64,000 bases of DNA from Bimastos eiseni (Eukaryota > Annelida > Clitellata > Crassiclitellata > Lumbricidae): assembly GCA_959347315.1 (NCBI GenBank), contig OY365807.1, forward strand, positions 8,585,147 to 8,649,146. The letters run 5' to 3'. Below, piece by piece: positions 33,646 through 44,675 of this stretch. The position numbers and the translations under genes are program-made. A model generated the notes under the pieces. It was not told the origin of the DNA and made no database searches. It worked only from the letters and a program-made list of their open reading frames with translations. How positions within the stretch are numbered: the first letter of the stretch is position 1; every line of letters begins with the position of its first letter.

Positions 33646-35740
33646 CTCCGTCAGTTGTCTCTGATTTTTCTTTCACGGCACCCTGCTAACCCACCAACCC
33701 ACACGATTTCCTGCTCATCCTGTTTTGTTAACTGATGTTAAATATTCACATGAAATGACATTTAACCTGAGGGAGGCACATAATGATCTAGGCTTGAGAC
33801 AGCATCGGCTCTGCGCTGGTCTGATTTATTTAGGAGAGCACAGAGAGCGCTTCTGAGTAGGTATCTTGAAGGCGCTACATAAATGTTAGATTACATTACA
33901 TCCACTAACTTTCAAACCGATAAAAACTCAACCACAACTCTATATAAGCAGAGACAGAAAAAGCTACAGTGAGAGAGAATGACAGAGACAGAGAGACAGA
34001 GAGACCGAGACAGGGAGAACGAAAGAAACAGATTGCGAGAGAACGACTGAGACAAAGCCAGAGACAGAGATAATAGCAGAAGAAGAAATGCAGACAGAAA
34101 AAGCGACAGATAGAGATATGCGCAGATACAACGACGCAGTCTCTAATGAACCTAACCACTCTTTATACGCCATCAGCTGAGCATTTATGCAGCGTCATTC
34201 AATGACATCTCAAAGGCCGCATATACATTGCATCTCTTGTAATAGCACCGTCAGCAGCAGCAGCAACAGAGGCAAGAGGCAGCAAGGCCACGCATCACTG
34301 ACTCATCATATCTGAGAAGCACACGAATGACCTCAGTCAACAGCCATCCACTTCCTTTTATAGCGCCAAATTCGCTCAAGCGTAACGGAAATCACTCTGC
34401 CATTATCGACAGGATTTGGTCCGACTATTACTCAGCGCATCACTGAATCCGCGACCTTCCTTTGCCGGACCGTAGTCACGCTCGACTTACTCCAGATCAA
34501 CGGACAGCGCAGAGACGGGCGCAGCGCTGACACGAAGATCCGCACTGCTTAAGCAAGCGCTTACACGGATCCACAAATGACCAACCGTTTGCCTAAATCA
34601 ATCGTCCCGAAGAAAGTGTATCGATGGACGAAGATAAAATATTAATGGCGGACTTATATTTTGGACATCCACTTAACAGTTTATGTATGTTTGTGTTTCC
34701 GTTTTAGCTCTAGCTCCGTATATCACATAAAATGTATTTATGCATTACATACATGTATATATACATATATATACATATCGACAAATGTAGGCTCTCTCAT
34801 GAAATGCAGTTCTATGGTACATGTATTTATATCATCATGAATGCGTAAATAGTTATGTATAAAGCAAATTTATAGTTATGCATAGATGTATATGTATGAA
34901 AATCAGTGAATATAACGCATTTAGGGCAATATACAGACAGACAGAGAATGACAGAAAGACAGATAGACAGACAGACATAGAGAGAGAGACAGACAGACAG
35001 AGACAGACAGAGAGCGAGAGAGAGAGCTTTATTAAACTGCGTAATAGCAAATATATATGTATATAAATACCATAAACGATGTATGTATATATATGTGTGT
35101 ATATATAGCTTCGATTTGATGGTCTGTTTCGTCAGAAAGGCGTAAGTTATGTAGGCACATTGTCTCAACTGACAGGTCACGTTGCAAACGCCTACAGGTC
35201 TTCACATCAGGAGGCCAAAGGAATGACGCATTAAGCCGAGTAACATGTTTACCGAGTGCCTTAGCGATGTAACATAACACAAATACAGTTCTACGCATTC
35301 ACCATCTATATGAATATTATTCGTCATTATAATATTATGTAATGCGTATTAACTATTTGTTATATGCATGTTTTTATTACATTGACTTTTCTATTCTATT
35401 CACTTCTTCGGAAGAACAGAAAGACAGAGACAGAGACAGACAAAGAGACTTCTTAATAATATTATTATGACAAACAATGCTACTATATACGACGACAACT
35501 CGATGCGCTGCAGATTGGTGAGGTCTTACCCTTCCACCTCGTTTCCTATGTACGTTTGAAATCTTGCTACCTTTAGGCCTACATGGCAAAAATGAAGTAC
35601 CAGTTTTTGAATATTCGACGGTGCCAATTTAGTCGACTATACAAAAAACTTTCTCCATCTCTTGCAAGTCGTCACCACGTGATGTTGATCGCTGATGAAA
35701 AGACATCCAGCGTCATAGAAATTCTTCCCATCCATTGAGC
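33646..35740. other. Intergenic, no gene seen
   Basis: It contains a LINE-type tail (GGCGCTACATAAATG) near 33870, GAGACA repeats at 33965-34080 and 34930-35030, and a reversed TATAGCGCC tail at 34359. The rest is unassigned. Confidence 0.4.
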
Positions 35741-35744
35741 CAGA

Positions 35745-35935
35745 CATTCCAAAATCTCTCAGTTGTTGGCCCGTCCATCTGGAACGAACTCTGGTTATAC
35801 TCTGCTGTCAAGGAGGAGTAATATGTCTTAAGCCTCCGTTTCACAAGCTGCTCGAGTTGGATTCATTTCGCTATCGTTAGGCAGGGATCGACTCCGGGTT
35901 GTCTTCTAGACTCGAGAGGAGGCGCTATGTAAATT
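35745..35935 (+). mobile_element. LINE 3' end fragment
   Basis: The plus frame reads SLSVVGPSIWNEL, matching the VGPSLWNSLP motif near the end of CR1/L2/Jockey-type ORF2 proteins. It ends in GGAGGCGCTATGTAAATTTTT, the tail seen in other fragments here. Confidence 0.6.
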
Positions 35936-36039
35936 TTTAAAATTGAATGAATGAATTATTGAATGTTTGAATATGTTAATATATGTATGTATGCCTGTGA
36001 TACCTGTACAATATGCATGATATGGTTATGCCAAATGTG

Positions 36040-36345
36040 TGTATGTATGTATGTATGTATGTATGTATGTATGTATGTATGTATGTATGTATGTATGTAT
36101 GTATGTATGTATGTATGTATGTATGTATGTATGTATGTATGTATGTATGTATGTATGTATGTATGTATGTATGTATGTATGTATGTATGTATGTATGTAT
36201 GTATGTATGTATGTATGTATGTATGTATGTATGTATGTATGTATGTATGTATGTATGTATGTATGTATGTATGTATGTATGTATGTATGTATGTATGTAT
36301 GTATGTATGTATGTATGTATGTATGTATGTATGCATGTATGTATG
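36040..36345. repeat. Nearly perfect GTAT tetramer array
   Basis: About 73 uninterrupted tetramers run from 36040 to 36333, followed by one ATGC variant. All six frames are open by composition. Arrays this long and pure are usually highly length-variable. Confidence 0.95.
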
Positions 36346-36570
36346 TAAGTATCAACTATATTGCAACAGCGACTTAAACAGTGTCAACAGCCACATGGTT
36401 GGTGCGTGTGTGCCAAGGATAATAATAGTTAATAATTATGTTCTAATGTGCTCCAATTAATCCCGTTTCACTCTGCTCTCTTTTCTTTTGTTCTTATTGG
36501 CTTATGCTCTTCGCCAGAGAGCTGTCGCTGATCATTCGTATTAACATGTAACTAGGCAACCGTTTGATCG

Positions 36571-36812
36571 TCAAGGCAACACTACTTGCCTCCGCATCTG
36601 AACGACGCGTGCGAACGAGCGACGGAAGTCAACGTTGAAGATGGTGTAGATGACGGGGTTAAGGCAACTGTTGGCGAAACCGAGACATACGACGACGGAG
36701 ACGACCCAGGGTTCGAATCCAGGACAATCGACGAGTGAAGTGACCAGACAAAGGCAGCTGGCGTTGACGAGGGCCAGGCTGAAGAAGGGTAACCAGCAAA
36801 TGAGGAAAACAC
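36571..36812 (-). CDS. Last exon of a biogenic-amine-type GPCR (TM6-TM7), orphan
   Basis: The acceptor TTTTTTTTATTGTTCGTACAG precedes GT GTT TTC. With a G from the previous exon it reads GVFLICWLPFF (TM6), a short extracellular loop with two cysteines, then VCLGFANSCLNPVIYTIFN (TM7 with NPVIY), DFRRSFARVV (helix 8) and TGA. This matches alpha-adrenergic, dopamine, octopamine and serotonin receptor ends. No TM1-TM5 exon was found upstream on the minus strand within the window, so it is either the end of a gene with very long introns or a displaced fragment. Confidence 0.75.
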
Positions 36813-36854
36813 CTGTACGAACAATAAAAAAAATTACAACAACCCATTCCTTCA

Positions 36855-37025
36855 CCTACGTTGACCCACCAGCAGGAACAGCCTCCCCCTACCTATTCAG
36901 AAGGATCTTTTCCCTCCTCCCTCTGCTGCCTTCCGGAGGCGCGTGAAGACTTTTCTGTTCTAAGTTTAGCTATGTGTTGAGTCGTGAGCGCCTATGACAT
37001 CGAGTGGCGCTATATAAGTTTTCAA
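36855..37025 (+). mobile_element. LINE 3' end fragment beside the GPCR exon
   Basis: Plus-strand frames give HSFTYVDPPAGTASPY and LFRRIFSLL, parallel to the fragment at 12050-12340, and it ends GAGTGGCGCTATATAAGTTTTCAATC with the same spacing. It lies about 45 bp upstream of the GPCR exon acceptor. Confidence 0.6.
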
Positions 37026-37040
37026 TCACAATTACAAAAG

Positions 37041-37201
37041 TTTTCAATTAAAACAGCGATGACAATGAACAATGGAATGGTGGAACATTCCATTGTTCAT
37101 TGTCATCGCTGATTTAATTGAAAACTTATATTCCATAAGTTTTCAATTACAATTACAAAAGTTTATCAATTAAAACAGCGATGACAATGAACAATGGAAT
37201 G
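37041..37201. repeat. Three-arm inverted/direct repeat
   Basis: The block ACAGCGATGACAATGAACAA plus TGGAATG occurs at 37053-37079, inverted at 37086-37112, and direct again at 37175-37201. CAATTAAA-type flanks extend each arm. Arms 1 and 2 form a hairpin with a 6-base loop and near-perfect stem of about 38 bp. No protein is encoded. Confidence 0.9.
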
Positions 37202-38784
37202 CCTAAGTAATGAGAAGGCGAATCACGGTTCGTCGTCTCAGTCGTCTAACAGTCAATCCAATGCCAATCTAATCTAATCTAATCTCCGTCTCTACTGAAC
37301 CAGTCTTGTTTCGTCTACTCTAGATCAGTCCAATCAAAGCTAATCTTATCTAAATATTGTCTAGTCTAATCCGGTCTGATCACAGATTACATGCTATTGC
37401 TGCCTGCAGTAGTGTTAGAAGGTCCTGTCACTCGGCTTATGCACAAAGACAGCAACAGTACAAGTATCCAACAACCAACCAATCAATCTCTCATCGCTGG
37501 TTGCACAGCTTGATAATGAGTTGTCATCCTCCTCGCACCCGGTTTCGATGCCCAGACGCAGCAACAGCTATAGCCAGATGCCATGCGTGGATCGAAACGC
37601 ACAGAGATACAGCACTGTTTGTATTTAGTGCATTCTATGACTGGTTTAGGGTATTATCCTGGCAGATTGACCTACGGCTGTGTTCAGCTGGACTGATACT
37701 TCCGAACTACGAATTAAGCCATCTCTGTCTGTCTGTCTCTCTTTCTCTCTCTCTGTGTTTCTCTCTGTCTCTGTCTCCATGTATGTCTGTCTCTCTCTCT
37801 CTCTATCTGAACTTCTGTCCTTCTGTCTGTCTGTCTATCTATATCTGGTTCTCTCTGTCCCTGTGTCCCTGTATGTGCCTCCCACCCTCCCTCCCTCTCT
37901 CTCTTTTTCTCTCTCTATTAGCTGTCTGTCGCTCCGTCTGTCTCTCTGTCTCTTTTTCTCTGTCTTTGTCTATTTTTTTTAAGCTTTCTCTGCCTCTCTA
38001 TCTCTCTCTCTCTGTCTCTGTCTCTCTCTCTTTCTCTCTCCCTATCCGCACTTCCGTCCTTCTCTCTTTCACCTGTCTGTCTGTCTGTCTGTCTATCTGT
38101 CTGCCTGTCTTCTGCCTGTCTACCTCCTGCAATATTCGTTCGTCTCGTTACTTCTCTATTCCTTTTATTCACTCTCTCACTGATCGTCTTTCTGACTCTC
38201 TACGTCTGTCTCTGTCTGTCTGCCTGCGTGTCTGTCTGCTTCTCGTAAAGCTTCCTTGCTCTGCTATCTTATCCCTTCCAGGTCTTACTCCGCTACAGCA
38301 TTCTATAACAATTACGAGCCTTACATCCCTAACTCTCTCTCCCTCTGATTGTCTCTCTCTCTCTGTATCTATGTGCCTCTCTGTCCGTCTGTGTGTCCCT
38401 CTGCCTTCCCCCTAGCCCTCACCTTCTCCCTTAAGCCTTCTCCCTTCCATGATCCCTTCCCTGTATTCCATTCGATACCTGCTTTTCCGTCCGTTGAAAC
38501 CAAGCCATAAAACTGGATTTGCCTCGTTTGCCTCGTTCGCTTTTAATATCCCACTCCACAGATCATGAACGCTCCATGAAAACTCGCCTCATCCAATGAG
38601 AACAGACGATGGGCGTCGGCACCCACTCCCCTCACCCCCAAAACACCCCAGACGCCCCCCTACCAACAAATGCCCGTTAAGGAACACAAAGGGAACTGTG
38701 ACGGCATCTTTATGCAGCGCATTTACATTTTGTGGTGCCTTTTAATTTACAAAGAACGGTATGCAAGAGCACGCAGCATCAAAA
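37202..38784. other. Intergenic, CT-rich block
   Basis: Short AATCT repeats lie at 37265-37285. At 37725-38110 CTGTCTCTCT units dominate, and the long plus frame across it is compositional. The phrase CTATTAGCTGTCTGTC also occurs in the block at 32.8 kb, so the two blocks may share origin. No gene is seen. Confidence 0.5.
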
Positions 38785-39080
38785 ACCATGGTCAAGACGA
38801 AGAACTCATGATTCGAGACCAAGACCATATGGTTCGAGACCAAGATCATAAGATTAGAGCCCACGACTAATGAGTTCGAGACAACAATCCTGTAGTTTGA
38901 GATCAAGACCATCGTGACTTGAGACTAGGACCATATGGTTTAAGACCAAGACCATTTGGTTTGAAACTTAGACCGCAAAGTTCGTGTCCAAGATCGTAAA
39001 GTTCGAGACCAAAACCATATAGGCCTAATTTAAGACCAAGACCATATGGTTTGATACCAAGAGACCAAGACTCTAGGGTT
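38785..39080. repeat. 21-bp degenerate minisatellite
   Basis: About twelve units like GTTCGAGACCAAGACCATATG occur with period 21. Because 21 is divisible by three, the opposite strand shows a 7-residue periodic frame (GLGLKPY-like), which is not evidence of a gene. Confidence 0.8.
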
Positions 39081-39201
39081 TGATGACAAAATTGATAGTT
39101 CCTTGTCGCGCTGTGCTGTATACAAGGAAATGATTCTGTTTTTTGAGATCTGTTGCGTCTGTACCTCAGCCTATTGTTCAAACACAAGACAACGCATCTG
39201 A

Positions 39202-39305
39202 TCACCACCATCACCTTACCACACCACTGACCACCACCATCACCTTACCACACCACTGACCACCACCATCACCTTACCACACCACTGACCACCACCATCA
39301 CCTTA
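39202..39305. repeat. 29-bp tandem repeat
   Basis: The unit ACCACCATCACCTTACCACA plus CCACTGACC recurs three and a half times almost perfectly. Confidence 0.85.
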
Positions 39306-42300
39306 CCTTACCCTAGATTACTTTGCCTTGTAGGCCCCTATTTATATTACCTTACAATGCGCTATATTTTCTATAGATCGTTGCCTTGTCAGTGTTACAG
39401 ACAGTTTAAACTACGCATACATCTGTGAGACTGGCTGTTCAGCTATTACTACACTCAAGACTAAATAATTACAGTAATGGGTTCTGTGTAAATAATGACT
39501 TACGTTTGTGTCTAACCAACATCAGCCCACGTATTGACTTAAGCTACTGTACATCTGACCAGAATGCAAGCCCCGCCATCTCATTAACAGTTTTTATGTC
39601 TCAATGTGAGTCAAACAATACAGGCTTTTTAATATTATTTTTTATCACATTATGTAATTTTATTATTATTTATTTATAGTTTTGTTATACGCTAAGTTAG
39701 TCGTACAATGCATTGATGCGTGACTTGCTGATTTAACAAAGATCATACAATATGCAGGGTGGTTTAAAGTGGAAACGGCGTTCCCACTGCTCTCGAAATC
39801 CTGTGTCTGCGTTCCCACTGCTCACAATGCAAAAGTTTCAAATTGTGAAGTACAATTATGTCCTTTAACATGCTTATAGACTGGGGTGGGGTAGAGGGTG
39901 GGTAGCATATCCGTTATATAGTATAGGGGTGGAGGGTCACAGCTGCTGTTATATAACGTTATTAGGGGTAGGGGTGGGTCAAAAATTGAGATTTTATGCG
40001 TTATATAATATGTGAACGGCCCCTAAGGCCTTAAACCGGGTATGTTAACGGGTCACTACAATAATGGGGAGGGCAGAGGAAGATGAGGAGTAGTGGAAAA
40101 CGGAATATGGGCGAGGATTAGAACGGAGGGAAGGGCTAATGAGGGTGGAAGTAATAAGCGAGGAACATGGAAATGGGACGAAGTGTTGAAATCGGAGAGT
40201 GTGGGCAGGTGAGGAATGAATGATAAGGAGGTTGACAAAAATTGCGGGGTAGCGAAGGGGAGGGAAAGATGAGGGGATTAGCATGGGAATTGAATGAGAA
40301 TACAATGGTTAGTAATAGAGACAGGAGAGGTTCCATGAGAATAGAAAGAACGAGGAGCGGACGAGGAAGAGGCAGAGGATAATAGATGGTGAAAGGGAGT
40401 GGAAGTTGAGGGGCATTGGCAGAAGTGTTGGCCTGCTCTCATTGAAGTCAGGTACGGTAGCCATCACATATTGCATTGTATTGTATTTAAATCTCTTTAT
40501 TTATATAGCGCCTCTCTCAGCGCACATCAGTCGCTTCCATATAAAAAGAAATTCGTCTTGAGAAATGACAAAACAGGCGCTTTATTGTAACCCATGCAAT
40601 ACCTCTACAGAATAAAGTTCCTCTGGTATTAATTGCCCATCAATGATTACTGTTGGACAGAAAAATCGAAGCTTTCTTCAACAAGAAAATGAAACGTCAA
40701 AACGGAAGCTTTGCAAAAGTTGGGAGCCGGGGAACCGCTACACATTCCTCCTCAAATGCAATTGCAATGTGCATTTACTGAACCATAGGGCTTATCCTCA
40801 GAATGTATAGCTATCAACCCGACCACTCCCAACTATATCACACACGCGTTCCACTATTTATATAGTATCCTATCAATATATCTTTAAATAAAGGTGTCTA
40901 AGAGTACAATTACATTAATCAACTGTCAGCTGCGTCTTATTCTTGGCAATTAATTATTGGACTTAGAGGAAAGTAGTTTTATTTTTGCTCACTAAATAGC
41001 AGTGTTAAATTGTAAATGAGCTAAAGTAGCAATAATAATTATTATTGTAAATTCAATAAACACATGTACGATGCCACCTAGCGATTCGTGTGCGCGCCAC
41101 CTCTCAAAAGAGCGTACAATTTTAGATTTAATTAAGATTAATTTCACATCAATCATCAACCAGAAAGAGATGCAGTTTCGTTTAGTCAACAAACTGATAC
41201 GTTAAAAATTCATAAATAGGCCACCACAATAATACCAATTATTATTTTTAATTTCAAACACGTACTACGCCACCTACCGATTGAGGGGCGCATTCCAATA
41301 CATTTGAACTTCGGCATTCTCTGTCGCTTATCTCAATACTTGTTTCTTCGATTATGTATATCTGAGCTCGTGGGAAGCTTCAAAAATGACAAATGAAGTG
41401 CAGATTTAAATATTAAATAATTATGAGTCACAGCGTATAGGCCTACAATTATTGTGTAGCTAGAACAATGTGGTCTATATAGATCGCGATCCTGTCCTGC
41501 AGTTTCCTGGATTCATTGTTTGTTGCCTATTTAATTGTAGAATTATGTCACGCAGATGATCCTGTAATTTCACACATTAGGGATCATTTTTAAGTTGTAC
41601 TGTGTGACATATCCACGTATTTTGCAAAGCTAAAGTTTACAGTACATTGTATAGTCAACGATCATACGTCGAAGCAGCGTCTACTTCAAGCTTTGATTTA
41701 ATTGCGTCGTTAATGTAGCTAATGTGGTTACCGTCGGAATGCAGATCAGTGGCAAGTTAAATTAAGTCTAACGACATAATTGTATCTAAAGTCATTGATT
41801 GAAATTGCAGGGCGGTAATTAGCCCAACCTGATGCACTAAAAGATGTGTGTCAGAGTTTGCGAAGATCGGCGTAGACGAGACCTGGCAAGGAGGCAAGGA
41901 CTACCAGACCAGAGCGATGATGGGGTACGAGAATCGCTGCTGGAGGAGTGGCTAGGGGAGCGCATCCAGCATCTAACCGGAGATTTGGATACATTTCGAA
42001 ATGCGACCGACAAGACGTGCAGCAAAACGTACGATCCGGTCCAGGCACCGCAACCGCCCAGTTTGGAGGCTTACATAGAGTGAGCAGCAGTAATTTGATG
42101 AAGGAGTGGACAAGAGTAACGGTGGCGTCTGGAGTTATCGAGCGAGTAAAAGTGCGGAGCTGACGCAACTTTTAGCATGAATCACACAGTGACACAGGAG
42201 ACGGTGAGTGTGTGGTGGAAATAAGCTTTTGGTCTTGGTTGGAGATGTTCGGCAATTCTACAGTGTGTTTGCACAATTATTTCAGCAATTGATCAGCGAG

Positions 42301-42455
42301 TAGTAGAGATCTGATTTAGAGCAGCAGAAATTGTTGGGAGCGGTCATGAAACTGGCTAACCATGTTTTCACAAAGAATTTTTTACTCGTGTATGATGCCC
42401 AGGAGGAGTTGGCCGATTTGTCCTTAGCATTGCAGATAGTTTGTATCACTCTTCC
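39306..42455. other. Intergenic with one small GC-rich frame
   Basis: Mostly AT-rich non-coding sequence. A reversed TTATATAGCGCC tail lies at 40500. At 41844-42083 a 79-codon plus-strand frame has codon-like composition (EDRRRRDLARRQG, LLEEWLGERIQHL) and local CpG enrichment. It could be a decayed exon or chance; no family is recognised. Confidence 0.35.
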
Positions 42456-42457
42456 TG

Positions 42458-42492
42458 TTAACCCTAACCCTGACCCTAACCCTAACTCTTAA
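42458..42492. repeat. Short telomere-like CCCTAA tract
   Basis: Five CCCTAA-type units, one changed to CCCTGA, end about 25 bp before the LINE fragment. It is interstitial, not a chromosome end, since genes continue on both sides. Confidence 0.7.
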
Positions 42493-42514
42493 TTGTCCAC
42501 TCCTTCGCGCTGAC

Positions 42515-43025
42515 TCGCCTGAACTGGTGCAATGGTGTCCGTGCGGGTCTGCCAAAGTTCCGGATAAGACAGCTTCAATCCGTTCTCAACTGCGCCACTC
42601 GAGTCGTTGCCAAGCTGCCAAAATACTCGCGTATTTCAAGCTATATGCGTGACGCACTGCACTTGCTCCCGGTTGAGGATAGGATCACATTCAAGATCAT
42701 CCTCATGGGACGGAAATCGGTGATCGGCACGGCTCTAGAATACATCAGAGAGCTCTGAATTCCCGTTTCCAGCCAGCCAGGTCGTCGATCCTTGCGTGCT
42801 GCAGCTCGTGGGGACTTGATGGTCCCGCGCTCCCGTACATCGATCCGGACAAACCGTGCCTATTCATGCATTGGACCATCATACTAGAACGCTCTTCCGT
42901 TACAACTTCGCAACATTGCACTGCTTGCAGTCAACTTTTCTAAATTACTTAAATCGCATTTGTCTAAATCTATTGGGTAGCTACGTTTAGCGCCTTCGAG
43001 AGGTTTTATAAGGCGCCATGTAAGT
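42515..43025 (+). mobile_element. CR1/L2-like LINE ORF2 3' part
   Basis: The plus frame reads RLNWCNGVRAGLPKFRI, QLQSVLNCATRVVAKLPK, LHLLPVEDRITFKI, GTALEYIREL, a stop, then RRSLRAAARGDLMVPRS, RTNRAYSCIGPSY and a further stop. This is the conserved stretch after the reverse transcriptase domain of CR1/L2/Jockey-clade elements. It ends in GGCGCCATGTAAGTTGCC. Two internal stops show it is dead. It gives a coding identity to the tails shared by other fragments. Confidence 0.8.
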
Positions 43026-43054
43026 TGCCTAATAGGGGCCTACATAATGCTCCC

Positions 43055-43130
43055 AGGTTTTGGAATGGTGGGTCTCGTTAGGATCTAGATACTGCAAAGT
43101 GGGTCCCCATGTCAAAAAAGGTTGAGAACC
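43055..43130 (-). mobile_element. hAT-Charlie-like terminal remnant
   Basis: The minus strand begins CAGCGGTTCTCAACCTTTTT then GACATGGGGACCC, the form of hAT-Charlie terminal repeats (CAG.GGTTCTCAACC). The partner end was not found, so one end only is annotated. Confidence 0.55.
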
Positions 43131-44675
43131 GCTGCCTTTAACCCATCTATACTTGTTGATAACTTGCTAGGATGCTCCGTTGGCCGTAAAGTGTCATCGA
43201 CCGGAAGCTCATGACCGGAAACGCAAAGCAGTTCGGTTTACTTTGGCGAGATGTCCTTATTTGCATTCGCTCACGATTCAACCGCGCTGGTGCTCTTCTC
43301 GAGTTCCATCCATTAAATTTCCGTTAAATGTTAATAACCGGAAATATATTTACATTACACGATGTATAACTCGTATGCGTCAATATTTAAACGTATTACT
43401 AGCGGTCGCCGCACACTATTTTAGCTTACTTATAAAAGCATCGGATGCAGTAACGGGTGAGCTACATGTTATGAAGGTCAGCGTTATTCACATACGACGG
43501 ACGCAACAACAGCATCAGATGCAGCAAGGTTTTTAGAACGCCCGCTGAATAAGTGAAACGTTAAAGCATGACAGAATGACCGACGGGCGTGACTTAGGTA
43601 ATTATTTTTTTTAGATAGATAGATAGCCAGACAGACAGATAGACGATAGATATATAGATAGATAGATAGCGGCAGCCCTACTGGTGAGCGACTTTTGACT
43701 CCGCCATGGTGGTACTCTTAGACGATTCGTAATTTAATTAACGTCGCGTTGAGTACATTCACGGATATGTAATCCATGCTGCAAGATGGCCGTCGTTAGA
43801 GATAAAATTTAGTTGATATTGGAAACGATAATTAAAATTTGTCGGCTATTAAAACGATCAGCGTACTGTTTAATAGGTAGGACTCGCCAAATAAGAACTA
43901 ATCAAAGATATTGAGGCATATCTGAATTATTTCAAAAGTTTCTTATGTTCCTTAGGAATTTAGTTTTAGGAATGCTGGTGTTGTGTCACTTGTGTGGCTT
44001 GCATTATTAATGGTTAAAATGTTTGGTTTCATAAGTTCCTGCAATGTAGATAAAGAAGCTAAAGGTCTCCATTATAGTTAATAGTATTAACGTTTTCGTG
44101 ATCGTAAGCTCCAAATTTCTGAAGCTGATCATAGGGCACCAGCTTATTCACGAGGGCTGGAACAATATCAGCAGAGTAAAAGTATGAATGACAATTGGGC
44201 TATAATTGTTGATGATAATAATTATAGCGATGGTAATAATAATTTTACTCTTTAGAACATATGTGTAAGAATGTCAGTTTGATAGTATGCATGACATCAT
44301 CTGTCACCTATTCATACCTAATCCAACAGATGTCAGTGGCAGTTCAACAGGGAGCGCCATCTGCCTCTGCTGGACATTGCCACCAGACTCTGAGCTCTGA
44401 TGAGATTATGCTTCTGGCAATAATAACAATGATAGCATTTTGTATAATTATAATAATAATTATGATGATAATGAGTGACTTTTGCAATTTGATTACATTT
44501 AAAAGGCTGTTAAGGTATGTTGTGCTACAATATAATGTCAATATTATTTTATTAAAATAATAATAATTATAATAATAATAATAAGAACAGTAAAACTTAT
44601 CAGAAGTGCTTTTCTGTAAGACTGACTGTAAGTGTTCACACGACTTTGTGTATTTCTTGCTTATATACAGTCAGA
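43131..44675. other. Region upstream of the CEP164 start codon
   Basis: It should contain the CEP164 promoter or a first non-coding exon, because an acceptor (CTTATATACAG) sits just before the ATG. No clear promoter element is assigned. GATA units lie at 43612-43668, and AAT/GAT-rich patches at 44210-44240 and 44440-44580. Confidence 0.45.

Noticed and set aside
36705..36725. tRNA B-box-like GGGTTCGAATCC
   Set aside because: It lies within the coding sequence of the GPCR exon on the other strand, with no A box or cloverleaf.
37357..38415. 352-codon plus-strand open frame
   Set aside because: Most of it translates CT-rich simple repeats (Ser/Leu/Cys/Val); no domain, splice signal or unbiased codon use.
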